DNA from: Tranquillimonas rosea
GTDB lineage: Bacteria; Pseudomonadota; Alphaproteobacteria; Rhodobacterales; Rhodobacteraceae
Length of the DNA: 64,000 bases
NCBI RefSeq assembly: GCF_900111315.1
Contig: NZ_FOGU01000014.1
Location: 1 to 64,000, forward strand
Direction of reading: 5' to 3'
A model generated the notes under the pieces. The model was not told where the DNA came from. It ran no database searches and saw only the letters and a list, made by a program, of their open reading frames with translations. Position numbers and translations under genes: made by a program. The stretch's first letter is position 1; every line of letters begins with the position of its first letter. Shown one piece after another: positions 16,988-24,270 of this stretch.

Positions 16988-17266
16988 TCAGGTCCAGTGC
17001 ACCTGCTGCCCGCCGGGCAGCGCCTGCCGGGCCCGCATCGGACGGTCCGTGGGCAGATCGTGGCTTTCGCAGAACTCGGTCACCCAGGCATCGTCGAGGC
17101 ACAGGAAATCCAGCACCGAGGCAAGGAACTCGGGGTCCTGCGCATTCTCGCGCATCATGTCGAGCCCGACCCCGCTCGACCCCATGAAGACGTCCAGCAG
17201 GTCGTCCTTGGCGGCGATCCACCCGAGGGCCTGAACGCCGATCACTTCCGCCTCGTCCTGCCGCAT
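16988..17266 (-). CDS. DUF3572 family protein
   Basis: This 92-residue soluble protein resembles the DUF3572 family of alphaproteobacteria, with IGVQALGWIAAKDDLLDVF near the start and SVLDFLCLDDAWVTEFC in the middle. It is predicted to be helical, with no signal peptide or membrane segment, and its function is unknown. The start ATG at 17266 follows AAGGGGCAGCAC. It is divergent from the PleD-like gene; this pairing seems recurrent in the group, from memory, and may reflect a shared promoter region. Confidence 0.7.
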   Translation of the reverse strand: MRQDEAEVIGVQALGWIAAKDDLLDVFMGSSGVGLDMMRENAQDPEFLASVLDFLCLDDAWVTEFCESHDLPTDRPMRARQALPGGQQVHWT

Positions 17267-17356
17267 GTGCTGCCCCTTGCCCCGAAAAGGAATTGTTAAC
17301 GCCTGAGCGCGCAGAGTGATGGCATCAAGAACAAATCGACGCAAATGCGAGATGCC

Positions 17357-18787
17357 ATGCCGGGTCATATCCTGATCGTCGACGCGACGTCGACCAATCG
17401 GATCGGGCTGAAGGTCAAACTGGACGCCGCCGGATACGGCATCTCGTATTGCAGCGATGTCGAGGCCGCGCCGGGCATGGCCGCGCGGCTGGCCCCCGAT
17501 CTCGTGATCGCCGACGCGGACCTGTCGTTCTCGATCGTACCGGACCTGCCCTCCCGGCTGATCGGCAGCGCGGCCCCGCACCGGCCCGCCCTGCTGCTGA
17601 CGACGGCCTGCGAGCGCCCGGACATGCGGCTGCGGGGACTGCGCGCCGGCGCCGACGACGTGCTGCCGCGTGACCTGAGCGAGCGTGACCTGCGCACGCG
17701 GGTGCGCACATTGCTGCGCCGCCGGCAGGACCACGACGACCTGATGCAGCGTTTGCAGGAGGGCGACCTGGGCTTTGCCGAACCCGCGGCGGCCTTCGCG
17801 CCGCCGGCCGTGCTGGGGCTGATCCCCGCGGACAAGGCGCAAGGGCTGGCATGGCGGACCGCGATGTCGCCCTGTTTCGACGGCGTGCTACGTGTCCTCG
17901 CACCGGCGGACGCCCTCACGATCACGACAGGGGCGCAGCCGCCGGATGCCTTTCTCGTCGCCGCGGGACAGGGGACCGGCACCGACGGGCTGCAACTGGT
18001 CTCAGAGCTTCGCAGCCGACTGCAGACCCGTCATTCCGGCATCGTGGTCCTGCATGCCGCGGACCCGCCCGACCTGGCGACCCGCGCGCTCGACCTCGGG
18101 GCCGACGACGTGGCCACGCTGCCGCTGTCGCCGCCAGAGACGGTGCTGCGCCTGCGCAAGCAGATCGACCGCAAGCGCGAGGCGGACGCAGCGCGCGATC
18201 AGCTTGCCCGGAGCCTTCAGTTGGCACTGCGCGACCCGCTGACGGGCCTGCACAACCGCCGCTACGCCGACCGCCGCCTCGCCCAGATCGGCGCCAGATC
18301 CGCGCAGTCGGGCGTGCCGTTCGCGGTGCTGACGCTGGACATCGACCACTTCAAGGACATCAATGACAGCTACGGCCACGCCGCGGGCGATGCCGTGCTG
18401 CGGGGGCTGGCCAAGCGGCTGACACGTCCCTTGCACGACTGCGATCTGCTGGCCCGGATCGGCGGAGAAGAATTCCTGGCCGCCCTGCCCGACACCGACG
18501 CGGCGCGGGCGCGCCGGGTGGCCGAGTCCCTGTGCGAGACCATCCGCTCGGAACCGTTCGTTCTGCCCAACGGCACGCTGCGGCACGTCACGGCGAGCAT
18601 CGGCATCGCACTCGGCGGTCCGGGCGGCGACGGGCCGGACGGCGTGGTGCAACGCGCCGACGCCGCGCTCTATGCCGCCAAGGCGCGCGGTCGCGACCGG
18701 CTGGAGATCGGGCCCGAGGGCTGGATCGGCGACGCTCAATCCCGCCGTCGCACCCGGTCCAGCGATCGGTCCAACCGGTCGGCATAG
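17357..18787 (+). CDS. PleD-like response regulator diguanylate cyclase
   Basis: This 476-residue protein has the PleD layout of two receiver domains and a GGDEF domain. The first receiver has HILIVDATSTNRIGLKVKL and a candidate phospho-acceptor Asp in LVIADADLS; the usual Lys-Pro after strand 5 is replaced by Arg-Asp (DDVLPRDLSER), so it may be a weak receiver. The second receiver (about residues 165-270) is degenerate. The cyclase has RDPLTGLHNRRYAD and the active site IGGEEF. The I-site RxxD is altered to HDCD, so product inhibition may be lost. The start at 17357 fits the family; 17345 is an alternative adding four residues. Its last 52 bases overlap the convergent sensor gene. Confidence 0.85.
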   Translation: MPGHILIVDATSTNRIGLKVKLDAAGYGISYCSDVEAAPGMAARLAPDLVIADADLSFSIVPDLPSRLIGSAAPHRPALLLTTACERPDMRLRGLRAGADDVLPRDLSERDLRTRVRTLLRRRQDHDDLMQRLQEGDLGFAEPAAAFAPPAVLGLIPADKAQGLAWRTAMSPCFDGVLRVLAPADALTITTGAQPPDAFLVAAGQGTGTDGLQLVSELRSRLQTRHSGIVVLHAADPPDLATRALDLGADDVATLPLSPPETVLRLRKQIDRKREADAARDQLARSLQLALRDPLTGLHNRRYADRRLAQIGARSAQSGVPFAVLTLDIDHFKDINDSYGHAAGDAVLRGLAKRLTRPLHDCDLLARIGGEEFLAALPDTDAARARRVAESLCETIRSEPFVLPNGTLRHVTASIGIALGGPGGDGPDGVVQRADAALYAAKARGRDRLEIGPEGWIGDAQSRRRTRSSDRSNRSA

Positions 18788-19248
18788 TCCCGGCGGGCCT
18801 CTGGCGACATCGCCGAGACCCGATCGGAGATCAGTTCGGCCGTCATGCGCTGCTGCGTCCGGAACACCTCGCCCTGGGCTGCGATCGCGTCGACGAAGGC
18901 CGACGAGTCGAACCTCTCGGCGCGCAGCAGGTCCAGCGTCGCCTCGAAGCGGTCGCCCAGCAGCGCGCGATTGTCCTCGAACGCCGCACGGCGGCCCCGC
19001 GCCGCTTCGGCCAGCGCCTCCTTCTGCGGCTTTTCCAGGGCCATCACGAAGGGCGTCGGCCCCAGCAGACGGAGCGCGGGATCCATGTCGCCCCAATGGT
19101 GCCGCCCGCCGTGACGCCCCGGTCCATCGAAGACGATCGATCCGGCGACGATCCCCAGGACCAGCAGGTTCGCCGCCAGCGACACCGCCAGCAGCAGCCG
19201 GGCCCGGCGCGACATGTTCGGGCCGCGGGGGGTATCGTGATCGCTCAT
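18736..19248 (-). CDS. CnrX/ZraP-like periplasmic metal-sensor protein
   Basis: This 170-residue protein has one membrane helix (about residues 15-39) and a helical periplasmic part of the heavy-metal-resistance (CnrX/ZraP/CpxP) type, with EARRDYADRLDRSLDR at the end. A His cluster (GRHGGRHHWGD, residues 45-54) follows the membrane anchor and could bind metal. It is the fourth gene of an operon with an EF-hand protein, an ECF sigma factor and an anti-sigma-like protein, matching the position of CnrX in Cnr-type sigma systems. Its ATG overlaps the preceding gene by four bases. The metal or signal is not known. Confidence 0.72.
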   Translation of the reverse strand: MSDHDTPRGPNMSRRARLLLAVSLAANLLVLGIVAGSIVFDGPGRHGGRHHWGDMDPALRLLGPTPFVMALEKPQKEALAEAARGRRAAFEDNRALLGDRFEATLDLLRAERFDSSAFVDAIAAQGEVFRTQQRMTAELISDRVSAMSPEARRDYADRLDRSLDRVRRRD

Positions 19249-19604
19249 TCCGTTGCCTCCGCCACGATCTCGTAGGAGGGGCCAAGATCGGTCAGGTCAT
19301 AGCTCGCCGCCACGGCGCCGGGCACCACCGCCGACAGCGACGCGGGCAGCGCCGCGCCGATCGCCAGCCCGACGAGAGATGCCGCCACCAGTCCTGAGGC
19401 CCCGCGCCAGCCGCCGATCACGCCCAGAAGGCCGCGCCAGCCCCCTCCCAGCGACCGCTGCCGGGACGCACTGTGCTGTGCGGCCTGCGTGGCGTCGGCA
19501 TCCGCGAGGATGCGCGCGACGAGGTCGTCCGACGGCGGCGGATCGGAGGCGCGCACCGTGGCGAAGGCCGCGTCGATCAGGGCGTCGTCTTTGTCAGTTG
19601 CCAT
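19245..19604 (-). CDS. Small single-pass membrane protein, probable anti-sigma factor
   Basis: This 119-residue protein has a charged N-terminal half (about residues 1-50, DDALIDAAFATVRASDPPPSD), one membrane helix at about 69-88, and a short tail. I recognise no named domain. It overlaps the sigma factor gene by 11 bases and the sensor gene by four, which is the usual place of a membrane anti-sigma factor such as CnrY. The role is inferred from context. The N-terminal cytoplasmic half would bind the sigma factor and the C-terminal part would face the periplasmic sensor. Confidence 0.6.
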   Translation of the reverse strand: MATDKDDALIDAAFATVRASDPPPSDDLVARILADADATQAAQHSASRQRSLGGGWRGLLGVIGGWRGASGLVAASLVGLAIGAALPASLSAVVPGAVAASYDLTDLGPSYEIVAEATE

Positions 19605-20181
19605 AGCCCAACTCCTCTCGCCGGCCGGCCAGGTCCGCCGCCAGCGCCCGTTTGCCGCGGGCGGTCAGACTTTCGACTGCCGCGACACCGATGTCCATGA
19701 TCCGGGCAATCTCGGGATTGCCCAGACCGTCGAGATGCCGCAGCACCACCGCCTGCCGCTGCCGCTCCGGCAGCCTCGCCAGCGCGGCATCGAGGGCGGC
19801 GGCCCGATCGGCCTCTTGCAGGCCCGCCACCGCGCCCGGCGCCGGATCGGGCGGCTCGGCCACCTGGTCCAGCGGGTCGCTGCGGCCCGCCTTGCGCAGC
19901 CGGTCGACGCAGAGGTTCGAGGTCACGCGATAAAGCCACGTCGTCACCTTCGCCTCGCCCTGCCGCCACTCAGGCGCGATGTGCCACAGGCGCAGCATCG
20001 CCTCCTGCGTCACGTCCTCGGCCTCGGCCCGGTCGCCGCCCAGCATCCGCGTCGCGAAGGACACTATCCGCGGCGTGAGCCGCAGCGTCAGGGCGCGCGC
20101 CGCGACGCCGTCGCCATTGGCGAAGGCCACCAGCAGTGCCTCGTCGCTGACATCGCCGAGGGTGTCGAAAGGCATGTCCAT
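19594..20181 (-). CDS. ECF-family RNA polymerase sigma factor
   Basis: This 195-residue sigma-70 family protein has only regions 2 and 4, as in ECF factors. Region 2 is seen in AEAEDVTQEAMLRLW and TWLYRVTSNLCVDRLRK. Region 4 is LPERQRQAVVLRHLDGLGNPEIARIM with the helix-turn-helix IGVAAVESLTARGKRAL. The ATG at 20181 follows a GAGGCGGA site; an upstream in-frame extension has no support. The stop lies inside the next gene, giving an 11-base overlap. It should direct transcription in response to the membrane pair encoded downstream, and probably its own operon. Confidence 0.9.
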   Translation of the reverse strand: MDMPFDTLGDVSDEALLVAFANGDGVAARALTLRLTPRIVSFATRMLGGDRAEAEDVTQEAMLRLWHIAPEWRQGEAKVTTWLYRVTSNLCVDRLRKAGRSDPLDQVAEPPDPAPGAVAGLQEADRAAALDAALARLPERQRQAVVLRHLDGLGNPEIARIMDIGVAAVESLTARGKRALAADLAGRREELGYGN

Positions 20182-20258
20182 TCCGCCTCGCCATAGCCGG
20201 GCGCCGCTGTCCCGGCAATCGGCGCGCGGGCCGGCCACTGGCCAGCCTGCACCCGGCC

Positions 20259-20783
20259 TCAGTCGTCGTGCCCGTGGCGCGAACCGGCGCGATGCCCCTC
20301 CCGCTCGCCGTGGTGCCGCCCGGCATGACGCGGCGCGGCGTCGAACTCGGCCTCGCTGACCTCGCCATCGCCGTTCACGTCGAGCCGTTCGAGCATCGCC
20401 ATCGCCCGCGGGCCGCGCCGTTCGTCCGCGCTCGCGGCCATCTCGTCGGCCGAGACGGCGCCGTCGCCGTCGGTGTCCATGCGCTCGACCATCGCCTCGG
20501 CCCGCCGTGCGTCGCGCTCGGCCCGCCGCGCCTCGAAGGCGGCGACCAGTTCGTCGGCGTCCAGCGCGCCGTTGCCGTCGGAATCGGCCTCATCGATCAT
20601 CGTCGCGCGGCGCTGCTCGAGGTCGGCCGCGCTCAGGACGCCGTCACCATTCACGTCCAAGGTCGAGAAGTCAGCGCCGTAGCCCGCCGGTCCGGGGCCG
20701 GCGGCCGCCGGCCCGGTTGCGACGGCACCGGCGCCGAGGGCGATCGTCAGCGCCAGCGCGCCCAGTCGTGCAGCGGGGGTCAT
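20259..20783 (-). CDS. Secreted four-EF-hand calcium-binding protein
   Basis: This 174-residue protein has a signal peptide (about residues 1-28) and four EF-hand loops starting at D43 (DVNGDGVLSAAD), D67 (DSDGNGALDADE), D103 (DTDGDGAVSADE) and D135 (DVNGDGEVSEAE). The first loop ends in Asp rather than Glu at position 12. The C-terminus is His-rich (PRHAGRHHGEREGHRAGSRH). It is the first gene of the sigma operon, 77 bases before the sigma gene. It probably acts in the periplasm as a calcium or metal buffer or sensor; the link to the sigma system is inferred from the operon. Confidence 0.85.
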   Translation of the reverse strand: MTPAARLGALALTIALGAGAVATGPAAAGPGPAGYGADFSTLDVNGDGVLSAADLEQRRATMIDEADSDGNGALDADELVAAFEARRAERDARRAEAMVERMDTDGDGAVSADEMAASADERRGPRAMAMLERLDVNGDGEVSEAEFDAAPRHAGRHHGEREGHRAGSRHGHDD

Positions 20784-20972
20784 GAGTCTCTCCGTTCTTG
20801 CCTGCGGCCGGTGCATCGCGCCTCCGACCATGCCTTTCGAACGGGACAGCCCGCCTATTCCGTCGCGCGTGTCCGAATTTTTTCGCGACATCCCGCCGCA
20901 AGGACACCCCGTCGCCTTCCGATCCGGGCGTCAGAGGCGTACCTAGAGGGAGAGAGAGGGCGGAAGGGCCAC

Positions 20973-21365
20973 ATGGCAATGTACGACTCACACCACGAGA
21001 TGCGCGAAACCGAGGACCGCGAGCTGCGTCCGGCGGTCCTGCGCGGCTGGCGGCGGCGCTGCCCGAACTGCGGCGCGGGTCCGATGCTGAAGGGCTACCT
21101 GGCCGTCCGGGACCATTGCGCCGTCTGCGGCGAGGAACTGCACCACCACCGCGCTGACGACGGTCCGGCCTATCTGACGATCCTCATCGTGGGGCATCTG
21201 ATGGCGCCGGTGATGCTGTGGTACTTCACGACGTTCCGTCCCTCGCCGATGGTGCTCGCCTCGCTGTTTTCGGTGGGATGCGTGGCGTTGTCCCTCTATC
21301 TTCTGCCGCGACTGAAGGGGGCGATGATCGGCTTCCAATGGGCGCGGCGCATGCACGGGTTCTGA
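20973..21365 (+). CDS. DUF983 membrane protein with zinc ribbon
   Basis: This 130-residue protein has an N-terminal zinc-ribbon with C30-x2-C33 and C49-x2-C52 (RCPNCGAGP and CAVCGEEL), then two membrane helices at about residues 66-88 and 92-112, as in the DUF983 family. The family has no agreed function. GGAAGG precedes the ATG. It may be cotranscribed with the Nudix gene that starts 28 bases later, across a hairpin that overlaps its stop codon. Confidence 0.8.
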   Translation: MAMYDSHHEMRETEDRELRPAVLRGWRRRCPNCGAGPMLKGYLAVRDHCAVCGEELHHHRADDGPAYLTILIVGHLMAPVMLWYFTTFRPSPMVLASLFSVGCVALSLYLLPRLKGAMIGFQWARRMHGF

Positions 21366-21385
21366 TCCCGCGCCCACGCGGGATC
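21364..21385 (+). other. Intercistronic hairpin DUF983 / Nudix
   Basis: GATCCCGCG and CGCGGGATC pair perfectly around a CCCA loop, starting inside the TGA stop of the DUF983 gene. No T-run follows on either strand, so it is more likely an mRNA-stability or attenuating hairpin than a simple terminator. Confidence 0.55.
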
Positions 21386-21393
21386 GGAGACAC

Positions 21394-22074
21394 ATGACGG
21401 AATCGGTACGCGACGCGGCAACGGTGATCCTCGTCCGCGACCCTGCGGGACGCCCGAGTGTCCTGATGGGCCAGCGCGGCAACGGTGCCGTGTTCATGCC
21501 CTCGAAGTTCGTCTTTCCCGGCGGGGCGGTCGACCCCGGCGATGCGCATGTGCCGATGGCGCGGCCGCTGAACGGGCTCTGCGCGGCGCGGCTCAAGGCC
21601 GGACCCGAGGCGCCCGCCCCTGCGACCCTGGCCGCCACCGCGATCCGCGAGCTATGGGAAGAGACCGGGCAGGTCCTCGGCAGCCCACGACAGTGGCGCC
21701 GCACACCGCCGGACGGTTGGGCGGGCTTCGCCGGGACCGGCCACCTGCCCTCGCCCCAGCCGCTGCGCTTCGTTTTCCGTGCCATCACGCCGCCGGGACG
21801 GCCCCGCCGTTTCGACGCGCGCTTCTTTCTTGCAGATGCGGCGCATCTGGCCACCGACCCGGACGATTTCAGCGCTGCCAGCGACGAGCTGGCCCATCTC
21901 GCCTGGGTGCCGATCGCCGAAGCCCGCGAGCTCGACCTGCCGTTCATCACCGCCGTGGTGCTGGCCGAGGTGGCCGCGCGCCTTCCAGCGCTGGACCCGC
22001 CGGAGAGCGTGCCGTTCTTCCGCAACGACGACGAACAGAGTCTCTTCCTGCGGCTGGGCGGCGCCCGGCCCTAG
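21394..22074 (+). CDS. Nudix hydrolase
   Basis: This 226-residue protein belongs to the Nudix family that cleaves nucleoside-diphosphate-linked compounds. The Nudix box is split: FPGGAVDPGDA (about residues 41-51) is separated by roughly 30 residues from AATAIRELWEETG (81-92), whose REL-x-EE residues bind metal. Such inserted boxes are seen in the NUDT7/NUDT8/NUDT19-like group, some of which act on CoA derivatives; that substrate is only a suggestion. It overlaps the convergent lipoprotein gene by four bases. Confidence 0.85.
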   Translation: MTESVRDAATVILVRDPAGRPSVLMGQRGNGAVFMPSKFVFPGGAVDPGDAHVPMARPLNGLCAARLKAGPEAPAPATLAATAIRELWEETGQVLGSPRQWRRTPPDGWAGFAGTGHLPSPQPLRFVFRAITPPGRPRRFDARFFLADAAHLATDPDDFSAASDELAHLAWVPIAEARELDLPFITAVVLAEVAARLPALDPPESVPFFRNDDEQSLFLRLGGARP

Positions 22075-22430
22075 TCGATGCAGAGCGTCGCCTCGACACC
22101 GCGGTCGGTCAGGATGTCGTGGCAGCCGAAGAACGGCTTGACCGGCGCGCAGGTGCGCGAGCGGGCCAGGCACAGGCCGTCGCATTCGCTGCCCGAGCGG
22201 CAGGGCTGGTTGGCGTCGGCTGTCGGGCGGGTGCAGACTTGGCCGCCCGCGGCACCGGCCTTCCCCCAGCTACCGCCATCCTCACGGCACTGCGCCTCGG
22301 CACGGGCGGCGGCGTCGGGCGCGTAGCTGCCCGTCACAGGGGCTGCCGGCTCGGCCTCGTCCCGCTGGCAGGCCGCCAGCAGGACCGTGACCGCGAGGGC
22401 CCCTGCGAGGACACGACATAGCCCCAGCAT
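22071..22430 (-). CDS. Small cysteine-rich lipoprotein
   Basis: This 119-residue protein starts at ATG 22430 with a GAGG site nine bases before it; a TTG at 22445 overlapping the upstream stop is an alternative. It has a lipoprotein signal peptide with lipobox LLAAC (Cys at about residue 21) and then at least seven further cysteines, for example in CREDGGSW, CRSGSECDGLCLARSRTC and FFGCHD, suggesting disulfides in the periplasm. I do not recognise a functional family beyond the small-lipoprotein look. It may be cotranscribed with the aldo-keto reductase gene 11 bases upstream. Confidence 0.7.
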   Translation of the reverse strand: MLGLCRVLAGALAVTVLLAACQRDEAEPAAPVTGSYAPDAAARAEAQCREDGGSWGKAGAAGGQVCTRPTADANQPCRSGSECDGLCLARSRTCAPVKPFFGCHDILTDRGVEATLCID

Positions 22431-22441
22431 CCCCGCCCGCC

Positions 22442-23482
22442 TCAATAGGGCATCGGGTGCGCCTTGTGCACCGCGGCGATGTCCTCCAGCACGTCGTCAC
22501 TCAGCGTGATATCGGCCGCCCCGAGGCAGGTCTCGAGCTGCTCCATCGTGGTGGCGCCGATGATCGGGATCGTCGGGAACGGCCGGCTGCGGGTAAAGGC
22601 CAGCGCCATCTGCGTCGGATCCATGTCGTGCGCCCTGGCCACGTCCAGATAGGCCGCGATCGCCGGGAACACCCGTTCCGTCTTTCGCCCACCCAGATCC
22701 GGGGTAAGCGACATGCGCGAGCCGTCGGGCACGGTTCCGTCCTGATACTTGCCCGTCAGCAGCCCCGCGGCCAGCGGCGAATAGGCGAGCAGCGTCACAT
22801 CGTCATGGACGCACATCTCGGCGAAGTCGCCGTCGAAGGTACGGCAGAGCAGGCTGTACTCGTTCTGAATGGTATCCACGCGCGGCCCGCCGATGCGCTC
22901 GGCGGCGGCGTTCCACTGCATCGTGCCCCAGACGGTATCGTTCGACAGGCCGAAATGGCGGATCTTGCCCTCGGCCACCAGCGCCTTGAGCGTCTCCATG
23001 ACTTCGGCCATGTGGGCCAGCGTCGCCTCGGTGTCCTGCCCAGAGGGATCGTAGCTCCAGATCTGGCGGAAGTGGTACGAGCCGCGGTTCGGCCAGTGCA
23101 ACTGGTAGAGGTCGATCACGTCGGTCTGCATCCGGCGGAGCGACGCGTCGACGGCTTCGCGCACCGTGTCGGGCGTGATGCCCTTGCCGTCACGCGCCAT
23201 CTGGCTGGGTCCGAGGATCTTCGTCGCCAGGACGATGTCGTCGCGGCGGCCGCGCGTCTTCAGCCAAGTGCCGATGATCTCTTCCGTCCGGCCCAGCGTC
23301 TCGGCGCGGGCGGGCTGGGTGGGATACATCTCGGCCGTGTCGATGAAGTTCACGCCCGCCTCGACAGCGCGGTCCATCTGCGCGTGGCCGTCCGCCTCGG
23401 TGTTCTGGTTGCCCCATGTCATCGTGCCCAGGCAGATTTCGGACACGGTCAGGCCGGTGCGGCCCAGCGGCAGCATTTTCAT
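22442..23482 (-). CDS. Aldo/keto reductase (Tas-like)
   Basis: This 346-residue NADP(H)-dependent oxidoreductase has a TIM-barrel fold and resembles the Tas group of aldo/keto reductases. The catalytic Asp and Tyr are in FIDTAEMYP, the Lys in IVLATKILG, and the His in LYQLHWPNRG; FGLSNDTVWG and the C-terminal IPIIGATTMEQLE form the cofactor-binding part. Substrate is unknown. It is divergent from the SOS-boxed imuA-like gene with a 97-base gap. Confidence 0.9.
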   Translation of the reverse strand: MKMLPLGRTGLTVSEICLGTMTWGNQNTEADGHAQMDRAVEAGVNFIDTAEMYPTQPARAETLGRTEEIIGTWLKTRGRRDDIVLATKILGPSQMARDGKGITPDTVREAVDASLRRMQTDVIDLYQLHWPNRGSYHFRQIWSYDPSGQDTEATLAHMAEVMETLKALVAEGKIRHFGLSNDTVWGTMQWNAAAERIGGPRVDTIQNEYSLLCRTFDGDFAEMCVHDDVTLLAYSPLAAGLLTGKYQDGTVPDGSRMSLTPDLGGRKTERVFPAIAAYLDVARAHDMDPTQMALAFTRSRPFPTIPIIGATTMEQLETCLGAADITLSDDVLEDIAAVHKAHPMPY

Positions 23483-23548
23483 TGTCTTGTCTCCTCAAGT
23501 TGCGCGCAGGGTTAGCAGCCTCGACGGGAACGGCAAGACCGGCCTTGA

Positions 23549-23563
23549 GAACAAATGAAGAAC
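23549..23563 (+). promoter_or_regulatory. LexA (SOS) box, GAAC-N7-GAAC
   Basis: GAACAAATGAAGAAC is an exact copy of the direct-repeat LexA site known from alphaproteobacteria (GAAC-N7-GAAC or its complement GTTC-N7-GTTC). It ends 16 bases before the ATG of the imuA-like gene, where it would block transcription. Damage-induced control of that gene is the natural reading. Confidence 0.8.
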
Positions 23564-23579
23564 ATATTAGCCTTGGATC

Positions 23580-24197
23580 ATGGCCTCTGCACCCGCGCCC
23601 CACATGCTGACCCGCGCCAGCCACCGCGCCCCCGAGCCGCACGGCCTGCGGTTCGTGGGGGACCTCACCCTCGCCCCCGCCCGCGTGCACGAATTCTGCG
23701 GCCTATCCCGGCGCACCCTGGCGATGATCGCGGCGGGGCGCACCGAGGGATCGGTGATGTGGATCGCCCCCTCGTGGACCCTCGGCGGCCCTCATCCCGA
23801 AGGGTTTATGCCCTTCGTCGATCCGGGGCGGGTGGTGTTCGTCGCGCCGAAACGGGCCGAGGACTTGCTGTGGTGCATGGAAGAGGTCCTGCGCTCGGGC
23901 ATCGTGACGGCGACGGTCGCCGACCTGCCGGATCCGCCGAGCCTGACGGCCGTGCGCCGCCTGCACCTTGCCGCCGAAACCGGGGCCGCCGCGTCGGGCG
24001 CCCCGCCCCTGGGGATCCTCCTGACCCCCGAAGGCGCCGCCCAGGGGGTGGAAAGCCGATGGGCGCTGTCCCCACGGCACCACGGACAGACCGCGCTGTC
24101 GTGGCGGCTGGAGCGGCTGCGCGCCCGGACGGCCCCGCCGGCCAGCTGGGCCGTCTCTCCGGGCAAGGGCGGGCTGGTGGCCGAGACGGCGGCGTGA
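23580..24197 (+). CDS. imuA: ImuA-like SOS mutagenesis protein (orphan)
   Basis: This 205-residue protein resembles the alphaproteobacterial ImuA family, RecA-like proteins that help the ImuB/DnaE2 mutasome in damage-induced translesion synthesis. Typical wording is the block [19 protein letters not shown], then [39 protein letters not shown] and [10 protein letters not shown]. No Walker A motif is visible, as is common in ImuA. An exact LexA box stands just upstream, which supports the assignment. No imuB or dnaE2 follows; the next gene is metG. Those partners must be elsewhere, or this copy works alone. Confidence 0.75.
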   Translation: MASAPAPHMLTRASHRAPEPHGLRFVGDLTLAPARVHEFCGLSRRTLAMIAAGRTEGSVMWIAPSWTLGGPHPEGFMPFVDPGRVVFVAPKRAEDLLWCMEEVLRSGIVTATVADLPDPPSLTAVRRLHLAAETGAAASGAPPLGILLTPEGAAQGVESRWALSPRHHGQTALSWRLERLRARTAPPASWAVSPGKGGLVAETAA

Positions 24198-24270
24198 GGG
24201 CGCGCGTGGCCGCTGGCCCCTGCCCGAGGATTTCGCTAAAGGGGCACCGACAAACGAGGAAGGCCGCCCA

